A DNA stretch of 64,000 nucleotides, taken from NCBI RefSeq assembly GCF_044596045.1, contig NZ_CP138995.1, forward strand, positions 1,984,001 to 2,048,000, read 5' to 3'. The notes under the pieces were generated by a model that was not told the origin of the DNA, searched no databases, and was given only the letters and a program-made list of their open reading frames with translations. This DNA is from Flagellimonas sp947499585. GTDB taxonomy: Bacteria > Bacteroidota > Bacteroidia > Flavobacteriales > Flavobacteriaceae. Shown piece by piece: positions 8,305 through 17,269 of this stretch. How positions within the stretch are numbered: the stretch's first letter is position 1; each line of letters opens with the position of its first letter. The position numbers were made by a program, and so were the translations under genes.

Positions 8305-9333
8305 GTGAAAAAGACTTCTCTCATTCTTGGTAAGTTAATATTTACGGTTAATATACTAGTTGCAGTTTTATTACTTGTTACTTGCATTCTTTCCTTTTTA
8401 ACAGCTCATATTTTCTCTTTATTATCAGTTCTTAGTCTGATTGTTCCTTTTCTTTTTATTATAAATGGATTGTTTCTCGGGTATTGGCTTTATAGAAAAA
8501 AAAGAAAGTTCTTACTATCTCTGATAACACTGTTCATTGGGTATTTGGTTTTTGGACCATTTTATGGAATTGGTAACCATAATGAAGAGTCATCAGCGTC
8601 CGATTTGAAAATAATGACCTATAATGCATGGGGATTTAATAAGAATGGTTGGATTAAAGAACCAAAAATTGGGGATAGGATATCTGCATTTATCAAAAAT
8701 GAAAATCCAGATATCGTCTGTATTCAAGAGCATAGCAGAATACGATATAAGCAATTAACCCAATATCCGTATAGGACTGAAACGCCTTATTCAGTACCCA
8801 GGAGCATACAAGCTATATTTTCAAAATACCCTATTGTTGGTAACGGTTCACTTGACTTACCTGGGACAAGTAACAATATCATATACGCTGATATTCTGCA
8901 CAAAAAAGACACGATAAGAGTTTATAATTTGCATTTACAGTCATATAATATTGTCCCATCATCAGAAACGTTTTCTGAAGAAGAATCAGAAAAGAATTAT
9001 AAAAGACTGGTCAATACTTTTACAAAACAACTTGAACAGGCTAAAATCTTTAATAAACATAAAGAAACAAGTCCATATAAAAATATAGTTTGCGGCGATA
9101 TGAATAATACACAGTTCTCTAATGTATATCGTATATTGAGCAAGGATTTGCAAGATACTTTTTTGGAAAAAGGAAAAGGATTTGGCAGAACATATGGTCT
9201 GTTAGGGTTTCCTATTCGAATAGATTATATACTTGTAGATCCAGCGTTTGAAGTAATCTCTCACCAGAATTATAATGAGAAATTGTCTGACCATTATCCG
9301 GTTATGGCCACTATTCGTCTTAAATCAGATTAA
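8305..9333 (+). CDS. membrane-anchored endonuclease/exonuclease/phosphatase (EEP) family protein
   Basis: 342 residues from a GTG start at 8305, three bases after the rhomboid stop. Three hydrophobic helices fill about residues 8-92, then an EEP (DNase I-like) domain follows: KIMTYNAW near 103, IVCIQEHS with the metal-binding Glu, CGDMNNTQ, and the closing DHYPVMATI near 328. The catalytic Asp and His are in place. Such membrane-bound EEP proteins are common in Bacteroidota. The substrate could be a phosphodiester or phosphoinositide-like ester and cannot be told here. It ends the mutL operon and overlaps the convergent DUF6122 gene by nine bases. Confidence 0.88.
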   Translation: MKKTSLILGKLIFTVNILVAVLLLVTCILSFLTAHIFSLLSVLSLIVPFLFIINGLFLGYWLYRKKRKFLLSLITLFIGYLVFGPFYGIGNHNEESSASDLKIMTYNAWGFNKNGWIKEPKIGDRISAFIKNENPDIVCIQEHSRIRYKQLTQYPYRTETPYSVPRSIQAIFSKYPIVGNGSLDLPGTSNNIIYADILHKKDTIRVYNLHLQSYNIVPSSETFSEEESEKNYKRLVNTFTKQLEQAKIFNKHKETSPYKNIVCGDMNNTQFSNVYRILSKDLQDTFLEKGKGFGRTYGLLGFPIRIDYILVDPAFEVISHQNYNEKLSDHYPVMATIRLKSD

Positions 9334-9633
9334 AAAACAATCCACAACATCTGCAATAATATGGATGATAAGCGCTAAACCTATTATTCGGGTTTGTTTA
9401 AAGAAAGGAAGAATACAATATAGCGAGATGGCCCAATAGCTATGGAGTGGATGAAAATTTATGCTGCAACGATTTAAATCAAATATTGGTTCTGCAAGAA
9501 GATGATCCAGGTCGATTACAATACCCGCTAAAAGAACAAGTATCACCTTAATTCTATTTTCCTTGAAAAACAAAAAACCTATAAGGATAGGAACGATAAA
9601 ATGAATGCTATAATGAATGATGAACCTAAGCAT
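9325..9633 (-). CDS. small integral membrane protein (DUF6122-like)
   Basis: 102 residues, mostly hydrophobic, with about four membrane helices. Conserved-looking polar positions inside the membrane are IHYSIHF near the start, IDLDHLLAEPIFD in the middle and HPLHSYWA later. The pattern of Asp and His suggests a metal-binding or hydrolase-like site, but the family is uncharacterised. It overlaps the WbqC gene by eight bases at its start, so it is the last cistron of the parA operon, and it runs nine bases into the end of the convergent EEP gene. Confidence 0.75.
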   Translation of the reverse strand: MLRFIIHYSIHFIVPILIGFLFFKENRIKVILVLLAGIVIDLDHLLAEPIFDLNRCSINFHPLHSYWAISLYCILPFFKQTRIIGLALIIHIIADVVDCFLI

Positions 9634-10258
9634 CTAAAAAGCCTAAAGATTGATTTTTTAAATAGGTAAGTGCATTGGTTCCTTCATTGAATAACAAATC
9701 CAAAATGCTTAGATTGGATATAAAACCGTGTCTTTCTTCAAAGACTTGAGAATACTCTGCCAGACCAATACTTAATTCTCTTTTTGACTCTGCTAAGAAT
9801 CTCGTATCAACATTTTTTGAAGGTATGACCTCATAAGAAGAAGTTTTTTTTGTGGGGTTTTCAATGCCTAAACAATCACCAATGGTTTTTATAGTTTTTA
9901 GGTTGAAATCAAAAAGAGAACCTTTGGCTTCTTCAAACAAAGGTTTTAAATCATCCTCGTAAAACTCAAAGAAGGGGGACGTTCTATAAGCAGTTTCCAA
10001 GGTTCGCCAATGTTGCTTTTGCCAATTGAAACTATTATCCATTTCAATCTCACTATATTTTTGATGATCTTCTTTTCCCTTGGTATGTTTTATGGGAATG
10101 TTTAGCATATGCTTTCCCTGATCTGTACAGATATAGCAGCGGTTCCTGTATGTCTGTTTCTGGAAATTATCACACGCTTCCCAAACAATGTCGTTTTGAG
10201 CAATTACAGAAAACGTGATGATGCTTGGCAAATAAGTAGGATGAACTAATAAACTCAA
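9626..10258 (-). CDS. WbqC family protein
   Basis: 210 residues with the WbqC family signature: HPTYLPSIITF near the start, then CDNFQKQTYRNRCYI, followed by IPIKHTKGK and NWQKQHWRTLETAY. WbqC-type proteins are often found in surface-polysaccharide clusters and are thought to act on sugar nucleotides or amino-group transfer, but the reaction is not established. It overlaps lepB by four bases (ATGA type). Placement between the signal peptidase and a DUF6122 gene is conserved in flavobacteria. Confidence 0.85.
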   Translation of the reverse strand: MSLLVHPTYLPSIITFSVIAQNDIVWEACDNFQKQTYRNRCYICTDQGKHMLNIPIKHTKGKEDHQKYSEIEMDNSFNWQKQHWRTLETAYRTSPFFEFYEDDLKPLFEEAKGSLFDFNLKTIKTIGDCLGIENPTKKTSSYEVIPSKNVDTRFLAESKRELSIGLAEYSQVFEERHGFISNLSILDLLFNEGTNALTYLKNQSLGFLDA

Positions 10259-11994
10259 GAATTCTTTTTTCTTCGTTTTCTAAAAAAGTCAAATATAAAC
10301 CATCCTGCAAGTACCATTAAAAAATACTTTAAATAGGATACAGGTTCTCCGCTACCCCCAACAGTAGTAAAAATACGATCCCAACGGGGACGCCATTTTA
10401 TCAAGCCTTCTTTGAAGTTATCAAAACTCAACCAAAGAAAAACAGGTTTCCCAACAATATGGTTAGCCGGAACATATCCCCAAGTTCTGCTATCTTCAGA
10501 GTGGTCGCGGTTATCTCCCATCATCCAATAATAGTCTTGTTTAAATGTATAGGAACTCGCTTCTTCTCCATTGATCAAAACTTTTTGTCCCGTAACGACC
10601 ACATCATTGTATTCGTAATCCCGAATAATCTTCTTGTATAACGGAATGGTTTTGTAATTGATTTCTACAGTGGCTCCTTCCTCAGGAAGATATATAGGAC
10701 CAAAATTGTCATTGTTCCATGGATAGAAATTGGGTTTTTGAGGATATGCACCTGTGTATACTCCCTTACCTTCATTCGTTTTTATAACAGAATCTATCTC
10801 TTGATTCTTTTGCAATGCAGCCACCATGTCATCTGTTAAGTTGGCAATTCTTGACCTCGGCTTTTCTTCTGTCAGGGATAATCTCAATTGTCTTATAACT
10901 TCGGTAGGTATTCCTTTTTCCCGTGTTATAAGTTCAATTTTACCATCTGCTGTTTGGTTTGCACCAAGCACAAAAGGAGATAGTGCATTGTACTGATCTT
11001 GATTTAGGCCTGCAGTTATATATTTCCTGAGGTAATCTGAAGCGTCAACCTCATTAAGTAACCTACTGGACACCCCTTTTTGGGAATAAATAGTATAATC
11101 ATACATCACTTTTGCCCTATCTGAAAGCTGCAGTTTTTTCCCATTGATATGAACAAAACCGTCTATGACCGCCAACGAATCCCCTGGAGTTCCCACGCAC
11201 CTCTTAACATAGTTAGACTTTTTGTCTATTGGTTTTTTTACAGCTTTTTCTGCCTTAAAAAATTGATACAAGGTATCTGAGGGCAAGCTGAAAACAACTA
11301 TGTCATTTTTTTTGATGGTATTGAACCCTGGAAGGCGCATATAGGGTAATTGTAATTTATTCTTCCATGAGGTTTTATGAGTTGCTGGGTCAACATCGGC
11401 CACATATGATCTTTTCTTTACTCCTGGAATGGTATCATGCACCATTGGAAGAGCCAATGTGGTCATGGGAATTCTTGCTCCATAATGGAATTTGCTAACA
11501 AACAAAAAATCTCCAATCCTAAGAGTGCGCTCCAATGAACCAGTAGGAATTACATACGGCTGTATAAAGTAAGTATGCACAAAGGTTGCAGCTACAATGG
11601 CAAAAACGATGGAGCTTACCCATTCTCCAAGTCCAGTTCTAGGTTTTAAATCTCGGTCTTCAATATATTTTACATCTTCGGCATAATTGATATAATAGAT
11701 GTAAAATCCTAATGTTAGAATAACCAGCCAGGTATCTAAAAGTTTGGTCTTTCCAAAACTTCTAATGGTTTCTACCCACACCACTGGGAACATCAATAAA
11801 TTAATAATGGGAATGAATAACAGTAAAATCCACCACCAAGGTCTGTTTATGATTTTCATCAAAACAATACCATTATATATTGGGATTGCTGCTTCCCATG
11901 CTTTTCTACCTGCTTTTACATAGAGTTTCCAAGTGCCTAAAAAATGAATGATTTGTACAATCAAAATAAAAATGACCCACTGCGTACCGTTCAT
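10255..11994 (-). CDS. lepB: signal peptidase I with extra N-terminal membrane domain
   Basis: Cleaves Sec and Tat signal peptides at the outer face of the inner membrane. It is long for the family at 579 residues. Residues 1-110 form a DUF5684-like membrane region with several helices, and the S26 peptidase begins near 125. The nucleophile is Ser153 in IPTGSLERTL, where most relatives have Met after Ser, and the general base is Lys264 in YVKRCVGTPGDSL. The final box GDNRDHSEDSRTWG is intact. About 190 residues separate the Lys box from the last box, an insertion usual in this phylum. One more membrane helix closes the protein. It lies in the parA-to-DUF6122 operon, 48 bases behind dapB. Confidence 0.95.
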   Translation of the reverse strand: MNGTQWVIFILIVQIIHFLGTWKLYVKAGRKAWEAAIPIYNGIVLMKIINRPWWWILLLFIPIINLLMFPVVWVETIRSFGKTKLLDTWLVILTLGFYIYYINYAEDVKYIEDRDLKPRTGLGEWVSSIVFAIVAATFVHTYFIQPYVIPTGSLERTLRIGDFLFVSKFHYGARIPMTTLALPMVHDTIPGVKKRSYVADVDPATHKTSWKNKLQLPYMRLPGFNTIKKNDIVVFSLPSDTLYQFFKAEKAVKKPIDKKSNYVKRCVGTPGDSLAVIDGFVHINGKKLQLSDRAKVMYDYTIYSQKGVSSRLLNEVDASDYLRKYITAGLNQDQYNALSPFVLGANQTADGKIELITREKGIPTEVIRQLRLSLTEEKPRSRIANLTDDMVAALQKNQEIDSVIKTNEGKGVYTGAYPQKPNFYPWNNDNFGPIYLPEEGATVEINYKTIPLYKKIIRDYEYNDVVVTGQKVLINGEEASSYTFKQDYYWMMGDNRDHSEDSRTWGYVPANHIVGKPVFLWLSFDNFKEGLIKWRPRWDRIFTTVGGSGEPVSYLKYFLMVLAGWFIFDFFRKRRKKNS

Positions 11995-12042
11995 AAAGAA
12001 GTTTATTTGTAAGACTACAAGTCTAGATTGTTGTTACTTTTT

Positions 12043-12744
12043 TTAATTAAGATTTAACACATCTTTCATAGAAAAAACTCCGGTTTTACCCTGAATCCAC
12101 TCTGCGGCTATAACCGCTCCTAAGGCGAAACCTTCACGATTATGGGCAGTATGCTTAATTTCAATATTATCTACTGTGCTTTCATACGAAATAGAATGGG
12201 TTCCGGGAACAGACCCTTCACGTTTAGAGATGATCGGGATTTTCTTTTTTCCAGACGTATCCAATTCCCATCCAATATATTCAGTGTTTTCTATGATTCC
12301 ATCTGCCAGTGTAATTGCCGTGCCGCTTGGCGCATCCAATTTTTGGGTATGATGAATTTCTTCCATTTCAACGTTATATTGATTTAGATTCGACATCATT
12401 TTGGCCAAATACGAATTCAATTCAAAAAATACATTGACTCCCAAACTAAAATTTGAGGCATATATGAACGCTCCATTGGTCTCATTGCATATGCCTACAG
12501 CTTTATCATAATTTGATAGCCATCCGGTGGTGCCTGAAATAACCGGGATGTTGTTTTTAAAACAAGTGGTTATGTTATTAAATGCGGCGTCTGGAGTGCT
12601 AAAATCAATGGCGACATCGATGTTTTTGTAATCCACTTCCTGTGTATCTAAATCTACCTTTGCAACTATGGAATGTCCTCTGCTTTGAGCTATTTGCTCA
12701 ATCATTTGCCCCATTTTCCCATATCCAAATAATCCAATGTTCAT
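12043..12744 (-). CDS. dapB: 4-hydroxy-tetrahydrodipicolinate reductase
   Basis: Reduces hydroxy-tetrahydrodipicolinate to tetrahydrodipicolinate in the lysine and diaminopimelate pathway, feeding peptidoglycan. It has 233 residues, at the short end of the family and typical for Bacteroidota. The dinucleotide-binding loop is GYGKMGQMI (8-16). The active-site segment HHTQKLDAPSGTA carries the catalytic His pair and Lys, and GTTGW matches the family. It is three bases after the DUF5683 gene and expressed leftward with parAB, a standard flavobacterial order. Confidence 0.96.
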   Translation of the reverse strand: MNIGLFGYGKMGQMIEQIAQSRGHSIVAKVDLDTQEVDYKNIDVAIDFSTPDAAFNNITTCFKNNIPVISGTTGWLSNYDKAVGICNETNGAFIYASNFSLGVNVFFELNSYLAKMMSNLNQYNVEMEEIHHTQKLDAPSGTAITLADGIIENTEYIGWELDTSGKKKIPIISKREGSVPGTHSISYESTVDNIEIKHTAHNREGFALGAVIAAEWIQGKTGVFSMKDVLNLN

Positions 12745-12747
12745 AAA

Positions 12748-13389
12748 TTAAAATTTTACCACTAGGGCCATTCCATAATATGGCTTATTGGTCAAGGGAT
12801 TAACATCTAAGTAAGGTTGAAAATCAAACGATAAATCATCATCCACATTATATTGTTTAAGATGAGCATCTACATTTGCGTCTATTATATTAAAAGCATA
12901 AAGTGCTATTGTAACCAACAATGACAAATCTCTATCACGCTGAGAGCTTTCTTGTGCATCTTGTAACGCATCATTAGAAATATCTGGGCCACTTCCGTCA
13001 CCATTTATATCGTAAAATTCATCATCAGTAAAACCGGCTCGTCTTCTTTTAAATGCATCCCTGGCCCTGTTATATTCAGTGTTGTTAAAGGAATACACAT
13101 AAATCCCTGTTCCAATGGCCCCCCAAACTATGGGTGCCTTCCAATAGCGTTTGTTATAAATTTGACCCAATCCAGGAAATATAGCGGAATAAAACGCCGC
13201 TTTACTGGGTGCAAGCGGGTTTATCTTTTTCTTTTCATAAGTAACTTCTTGTATTATAATCCCTTGGCCTTCCAAATCTTGAGCCAATGAATCAATTTCT
13301 TTGGGGTGCGGTTCTATTTCATCTTCTTGAGAAAAAGAAAACTGAACAAGAAGCAATGAAAAGAACAGTAAAAAAAAACTTTTACTCAC
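12748..13389 (-). CDS. DUF5683 domain membrane protein
   Basis: 213 residues with a cleavable signal peptide (SFFLLFFSLLLVQFSFSQ) and a DUF5683 core. The core starts near 55 with INPLAPSKAAFYSAIFPGLG, continues QIYNKRYWKAPIVWG and has two hydrophobic segments. A polar, Asp-rich stretch (about 125-150) contains NGDGSGPD, which could bind calcium; that is a guess. Homologues lie between parB and dapB throughout flavobacteria. The function is unknown. It overlaps parB by eight bases. Confidence 0.82.
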   Translation of the reverse strand: MSKSFFLLFFSLLLVQFSFSQEDEIEPHPKEIDSLAQDLEGQGIIIQEVTYEKKKINPLAPSKAAFYSAIFPGLGQIYNKRYWKAPIVWGAIGTGIYVYSFNNTEYNRARDAFKRRRAGFTDDEFYDINGDGSGPDISNDALQDAQESSQRDRDLSLLVTIALYAFNIIDANVDAHLKQYNVDDDLSFDFQPYLDVNPLTNKPYYGMALVVKF

Positions 13390-14293
13390 CTGTCAATAAT
13401 TTTCTTAAACGCTGAAATTCTTCTTTGGAATGAAAAGGAATTACAATTTTTCCTTTTCCATTTTGGGAGGTGGTAACATCGACTTTAGTAGAAAGGTGGT
13501 GCTTTAATGCATCCATACCTTTACTGACAAAATTTGGTATTTCTCTGGAGCTTACTTTTTTTACTTCTGAAGAACCTCCATTTTTTGATTCCTTGTAAAC
13601 CTTTACCAAACGCTCTGTTTCTCTTACGGAAAGCCCATCAGAAACTACTTTCTCATAGATATTGATTTGGTCTTTTTTCTTTTCAATATTTATTAGAGCC
13701 CGACCATGTCCCATACTTACAAAACCATCTCTCATTCCTGTTTGAATGATAGGGTGTAATTTAAGCAAACGCAAATAATTGGTAATGGTAGAACGTTTTT
13801 TACCCACACGGTCACTTAATTTTTCTTGGGTAACTTCAATCTCATCTATAAGCCGCTGATACGAAAGTGCAATTTCAATAGGGTCTAAGTCTTGGCGTTG
13901 AATGTTCTCCACCAAAGCCATTTCCAATGATTCTTGGTCGTTTGCTATACGAATATAAGAAGGGATAGTTTTTAACCCTACCAACTTAGAAGCACGAAAC
14001 CTTCTTTCACCAGAGACCAACTGGAATTTGTTGAAATCAAGCTTTCTTACTGTAATGGGTTGAATTATTCCAAGTTCCCTAATTGAACTTGCCAGTTCCT
14101 TAAGTGTTTCATCATTAAAATTGGAACGTGGCTGAAAGGGATTTACCTCAATAGAATCAATCTCCAATTCAACTACATTGCCAATGACCTTATCCGCATT
14201 TTTATCCGAAACTGATTGAATATCATTCTCGGGATCTTTTAATAGAGCGGAGAGGCCTCTTCCTAAAGCCTGTTTTTTAGTTGCCTTCGCCAT
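13382..14293 (-). CDS. parB: chromosome-partitioning protein ParB
   Basis: A CTP-dependent DNA clamp that loads at parS sites and helps place the origin. It has 303 residues. The start KKQALGRGLSALL is the ParA-stimulating tail. The ParB/Srx domain follows with INPFQPRSNF, then the CTP-binding box SGERRFRASK near 115 and ENIQRQDLDPIE, and the helix-turn-helix reads LSDRVGKKRSTITNYLRLL. The C-terminal dimer region is shorter. It directly follows parA with no gap. No strong parS site was found in the window. Confidence 0.96.
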   Translation of the reverse strand: MAKATKKQALGRGLSALLKDPENDIQSVSDKNADKVIGNVVELEIDSIEVNPFQPRSNFNDETLKELASSIRELGIIQPITVRKLDFNKFQLVSGERRFRASKLVGLKTIPSYIRIANDQESLEMALVENIQRQDLDPIEIALSYQRLIDEIEVTQEKLSDRVGKKRSTITNYLRLLKLHPIIQTGMRDGFVSMGHGRALINIEKKKDQINIYEKVVSDGLSVRETERLVKVYKESKNGGSSEVKKVSSREIPNFVSKGMDALKHHLSTKVDVTTSQNGKGKIVIPFHSKEEFQRLRKLLTGE

Positions 14294-15067
14294 TTAAACT
14301 TTCTCCTTGTTTTTCTTCAATACTTCGTTGGCCAAGTTTAGATAATTTGTGGCGCCTTTGCTGCTAGCATCATACTTAATAATGCTTTCACCATAACTTG
14401 GCGCTTCACTTAACCTAACATTCCTTTGGATTATGGTATCAAATACCATGTCCGCAAAGTGTTTTTTAACTTCTTCCACAACTTGGTTAGAGAGTCGTAA
14501 CCTTGAGTCATACATGGTCAACAACATGCCCTCAATATCCAAATCGTTATTATGTATTTTCTGAACACTCTTTATGGTATTCAACAGCTTTCCTAAGCCT
14601 TCCAAAGCAAAATATTCGCATTGTATTGGAATCATGACAGAGTCGGCCGCTGTAAGCGCGTTCAAAGTAAGTAGACCTAAAGAAGGGGCACAATCAATCA
14701 AGATAAAATCATATCTGTCTCCCAAGCCTTTAAGGGCCTCTTTCATCATGTACTCTCTGTTGTCCTTGTCAACCAATTCTATTTCAATGGCCACAAGGTC
14801 AATATGTGCTGGAATAAGATCCACATTTGGGGAATCTGTCGGTATAATTACTTCATCCACTGTTTTGGTATGTTCCAGCAACTGGTAAGTGCCTTTTTCA
14901 ATACTGTCTACATCAATACCTAAACCTGACGTTGCATTGGCTTGGGGGTCTGCATCAATTAGCAATATTTTCTTTTCCAATACACCAAGCGAGGCAGCTA
15001 GGTTAACCGTAGTGGTTGTTTTACCTACTCCACCCTTCTGATTTGCAATAGCAATAATCTTGCCCAT
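14294..15067 (-). CDS. parA: chromosome-partitioning ATPase ParA (Soj)
   Basis: 257 residues of a deviant-Walker ATPase that binds DNA as an ATP dimer and is cycled by ParB. Walker A is KGGVGKTTT at 10-18 with the signature Lys at the start of the loop. The switch region reads LIDADPQANAT, and IDCAPSLGLL is Walker B. It is first in the leftward series parA-parB-DUF5683-dapB-lepB-wbqC-DUF6122. No clear TAnnTTTG element precedes it; the 135 bases between it and the mutase gene are AT-rich and otherwise unremarkable. Confidence 0.96.
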   Translation of the reverse strand: MGKIIAIANQKGGVGKTTTTVNLAASLGVLEKKILLIDADPQANATSGLGIDVDSIEKGTYQLLEHTKTVDEVIIPTDSPNVDLIPAHIDLVAIEIELVDKDNREYMMKEALKGLGDRYDFILIDCAPSLGLLTLNALTAADSVMIPIQCEYFALEGLGKLLNTIKSVQKIHNNDLDIEGMLLTMYDSRLRLSNQVVEEVKKHFADMVFDTIIQRNVRLSEAPSYGESIIKYDASSKGATNYLNLANEVLKKNKEKV

Positions 15068-15202
15068 TTCATAGTAAGTTAGAGGCTAAAAATACGATTA
15101 TTTAAGACGCTAAAAAATGTATTTTGTTAACACTAAGTGAATAACCTTAACATTGGACGTTAAAGAAAGTTAAAGTTTTAATTATTAGGTTGTTAAGTGA
15201 GG

Positions 15203-17269
15203 TTAGTCCATTAAAATCTTTAAGATTTCAATAGCTGCGCCGCTGATTTTTGTGCCTGGCCCAAATACCGCAACAGCACCGTGTTTTAGCAGGTGTTCAT
15301 AATCTTGTTTAGGAATGACTCCGCCAACAATGACCATAATGTCCTCTCTTCCATAGTTTTTCAATTCTTGAATTACTTCAGGAACCAAAGTTTTATGTCC
15401 TCCCGCTAGAGAGGAGATGCCTAAAACATGAACATCATTTTCAACAGCTTGTTTTGCTACTTCTGCAGGAGTCTGAAAAAGTGGACCAATATCTACATCA
15501 AACCCAAGATCCGCATATCCAGTTGCGACTACTTTTGCTCCTCGATCATGACCATCTTGTCCCATTTTTGCTATCATAATCCTTGGCCTTCTACCTTCTT
15601 CCAACGCAAAGTCATCTGCCATTTTTTTGGCTTTTTCAAAACTAGCATCGTTTTTAATCTCTTTGGAATACACTCCTGTAAATGATTGGATTTTTGCTCT
15701 ATAACGCCCAAATGCCTCTTCCATGGCATCACTAATTTCGCCTAAAGTGGCACGTGCTTTTGCTGCTTCTACCGCTAAAGCTAATAAATTTTCTCGCTTA
15801 GAGTTGTTTTCCATGACCTTCTTGGATGCTAGAGTGATTTCACTCAAAGCTTTTTGAACAGTATCTTCACTTCGGGTAGATTTTACCTGTTGTAGTTGCG
15901 CTATTTGTTGTTTACGAACCTTATCATTATCAACTTCCAAAATTTGAAGGTCGTCCTCATTCTCTAAACGGTATTTGTTTACACCTACAATGGTATCTTG
16001 AGTGCTATCAATGCGAGCTTGTTTTTTTGCAGCAGCTTCCTCAATACGCATTTTTGGAATACCAGCTTCAATGGCTTTGGTCATCCCTCCAAGTTCTTCC
16101 ACTTCCTCGATTAATTTCCAAGCTTCTTCCGCAATTTGTTTTGTTAAAGCTTCAACCTCATGACTGCCTGCCCACGGGTCCACAGTTTTTGTAATATGTG
16201 TTTCTTGTTGCAGGTAAATCTGGGTATTACGTGCAATTCGTGCTGAAAAATCTGTTGGTAGTGCTATTGCTTCATCCAAAGCATTGGTGTGTAAGCTTTG
16301 GGTTCCACCAAAGGCAGCTGCCATAGCTTCAATTGTAGTTCTGGCAACATTGTTAAACGGGTCTTGTTCCGTTAAACTCCAACCACTGGTCTGGCTATGG
16401 GTACGGAGCATTAATGATTTTTCATTTTCTGGATTGAATTCCTTCACCAATTTGGTCCAAAGCATCCTACCGGCCCTCATTTTAGCAATTTCCGTAAAAT
16501 GATTCATGCCAATTCCCCAGAAAAAAGAAAGACGAGGTGCAAAATCATCAATTTGTAATCCTGCTTTTAAACCAGTTCGGATGTACTCAATGCCATCAGC
16601 AAGTGTATAAGCCAATTCTAGTGAAGCAGGTGCACCAGCCTCATGCATGTGATAACCAGAAATACTGATGCTATTAAATTTTGGCATATGCTTGCTGGTA
16701 AATTCAAAAATATCGGCTACCAATTGCATGGATGGTGCTGGCGGATAGATATAGGTATTCCGCACCATAAATTCTTTAAGAATATCATTTTGGATAGTGC
16801 CAGAGAGCTGTTCCATGGAAACGCCTTGTTCTTCGGCAGCTGCAATGTAAAAGGCCATGATAGGGAGAACCGCTCCGTTCATGGTCATTGAAACGGACAT
16901 TTTATCCAAAGGAATTCCATCAAACAGGACTTTCATGTCCTCAACGGAATCTATGGCAACCCCAGCCTTTCCTACATCGCCCACTACACGTTCATTATCA
17001 CTATCATACCCTCTGTGAGTAGGAAGGTCAAAAGCTACGGATAACCCTTTTTGTCCAGCTTCTAAATTTCTTCTATAAAAGGCATTGCTTTCTTCAGCTG
17101 TTGAAAACCCGGCATACTGGCGTATTGTCCAAGGCCTGCGAACATACATGGTAGAGTAGGGGCCGCGTAAAAAAGGAGAGATGCCCGCGGCAAAACTCTT
17201 TGAAGTATCTATTTCGCTGGATTTTACAGTCGAGGATAATGTTAGATTCTGAAGATTCTTTCTACTCAT
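15203..17269 (-). CDS. methylmalonyl-CoA mutase, catalytic large subunit
   Basis: Interconverts succinyl-CoA and (R)-methylmalonyl-CoA with adenosylcobalamin. I take the ATG at 17269, whose ATGA overlaps the end of the small-subunit gene, giving 688 residues; an in-frame ATG at 17314 would add 15. The TIM-barrel part has YVRRPWTIRQYAGF, HRGYDSD and QEETHITKTVDPWAGS, and the C-terminal B12 domain carries DGHDRGAKVVATG near 570 and SSLAGGHKTL. With the carboxylase subunits encoded just to the right it completes propionyl-CoA use apart from the epimerase, which is not in view. It closes the operon udk-ftsB-mutA-mutB. Confidence 0.96.
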   Translation of the reverse strand: MSRKNLQNLTLSSTVKSSEIDTSKSFAAGISPFLRGPYSTMYVRRPWTIRQYAGFSTAEESNAFYRRNLEAGQKGLSVAFDLPTHRGYDSDNERVVGDVGKAGVAIDSVEDMKVLFDGIPLDKMSVSMTMNGAVLPIMAFYIAAAEEQGVSMEQLSGTIQNDILKEFMVRNTYIYPPAPSMQLVADIFEFTSKHMPKFNSISISGYHMHEAGAPASLELAYTLADGIEYIRTGLKAGLQIDDFAPRLSFFWGIGMNHFTEIAKMRAGRMLWTKLVKEFNPENEKSLMLRTHSQTSGWSLTEQDPFNNVARTTIEAMAAAFGGTQSLHTNALDEAIALPTDFSARIARNTQIYLQQETHITKTVDPWAGSHEVEALTKQIAEEAWKLIEEVEELGGMTKAIEAGIPKMRIEEAAAKKQARIDSTQDTIVGVNKYRLENEDDLQILEVDNDKVRKQQIAQLQQVKSTRSEDTVQKALSEITLASKKVMENNSKRENLLALAVEAAKARATLGEISDAMEEAFGRYRAKIQSFTGVYSKEIKNDASFEKAKKMADDFALEEGRRPRIMIAKMGQDGHDRGAKVVATGYADLGFDVDIGPLFQTPAEVAKQAVENDVHVLGISSLAGGHKTLVPEVIQELKNYGREDIMVIVGGVIPKQDYEHLLKHGAVAVFGPGTKISGAAIEILKILMD

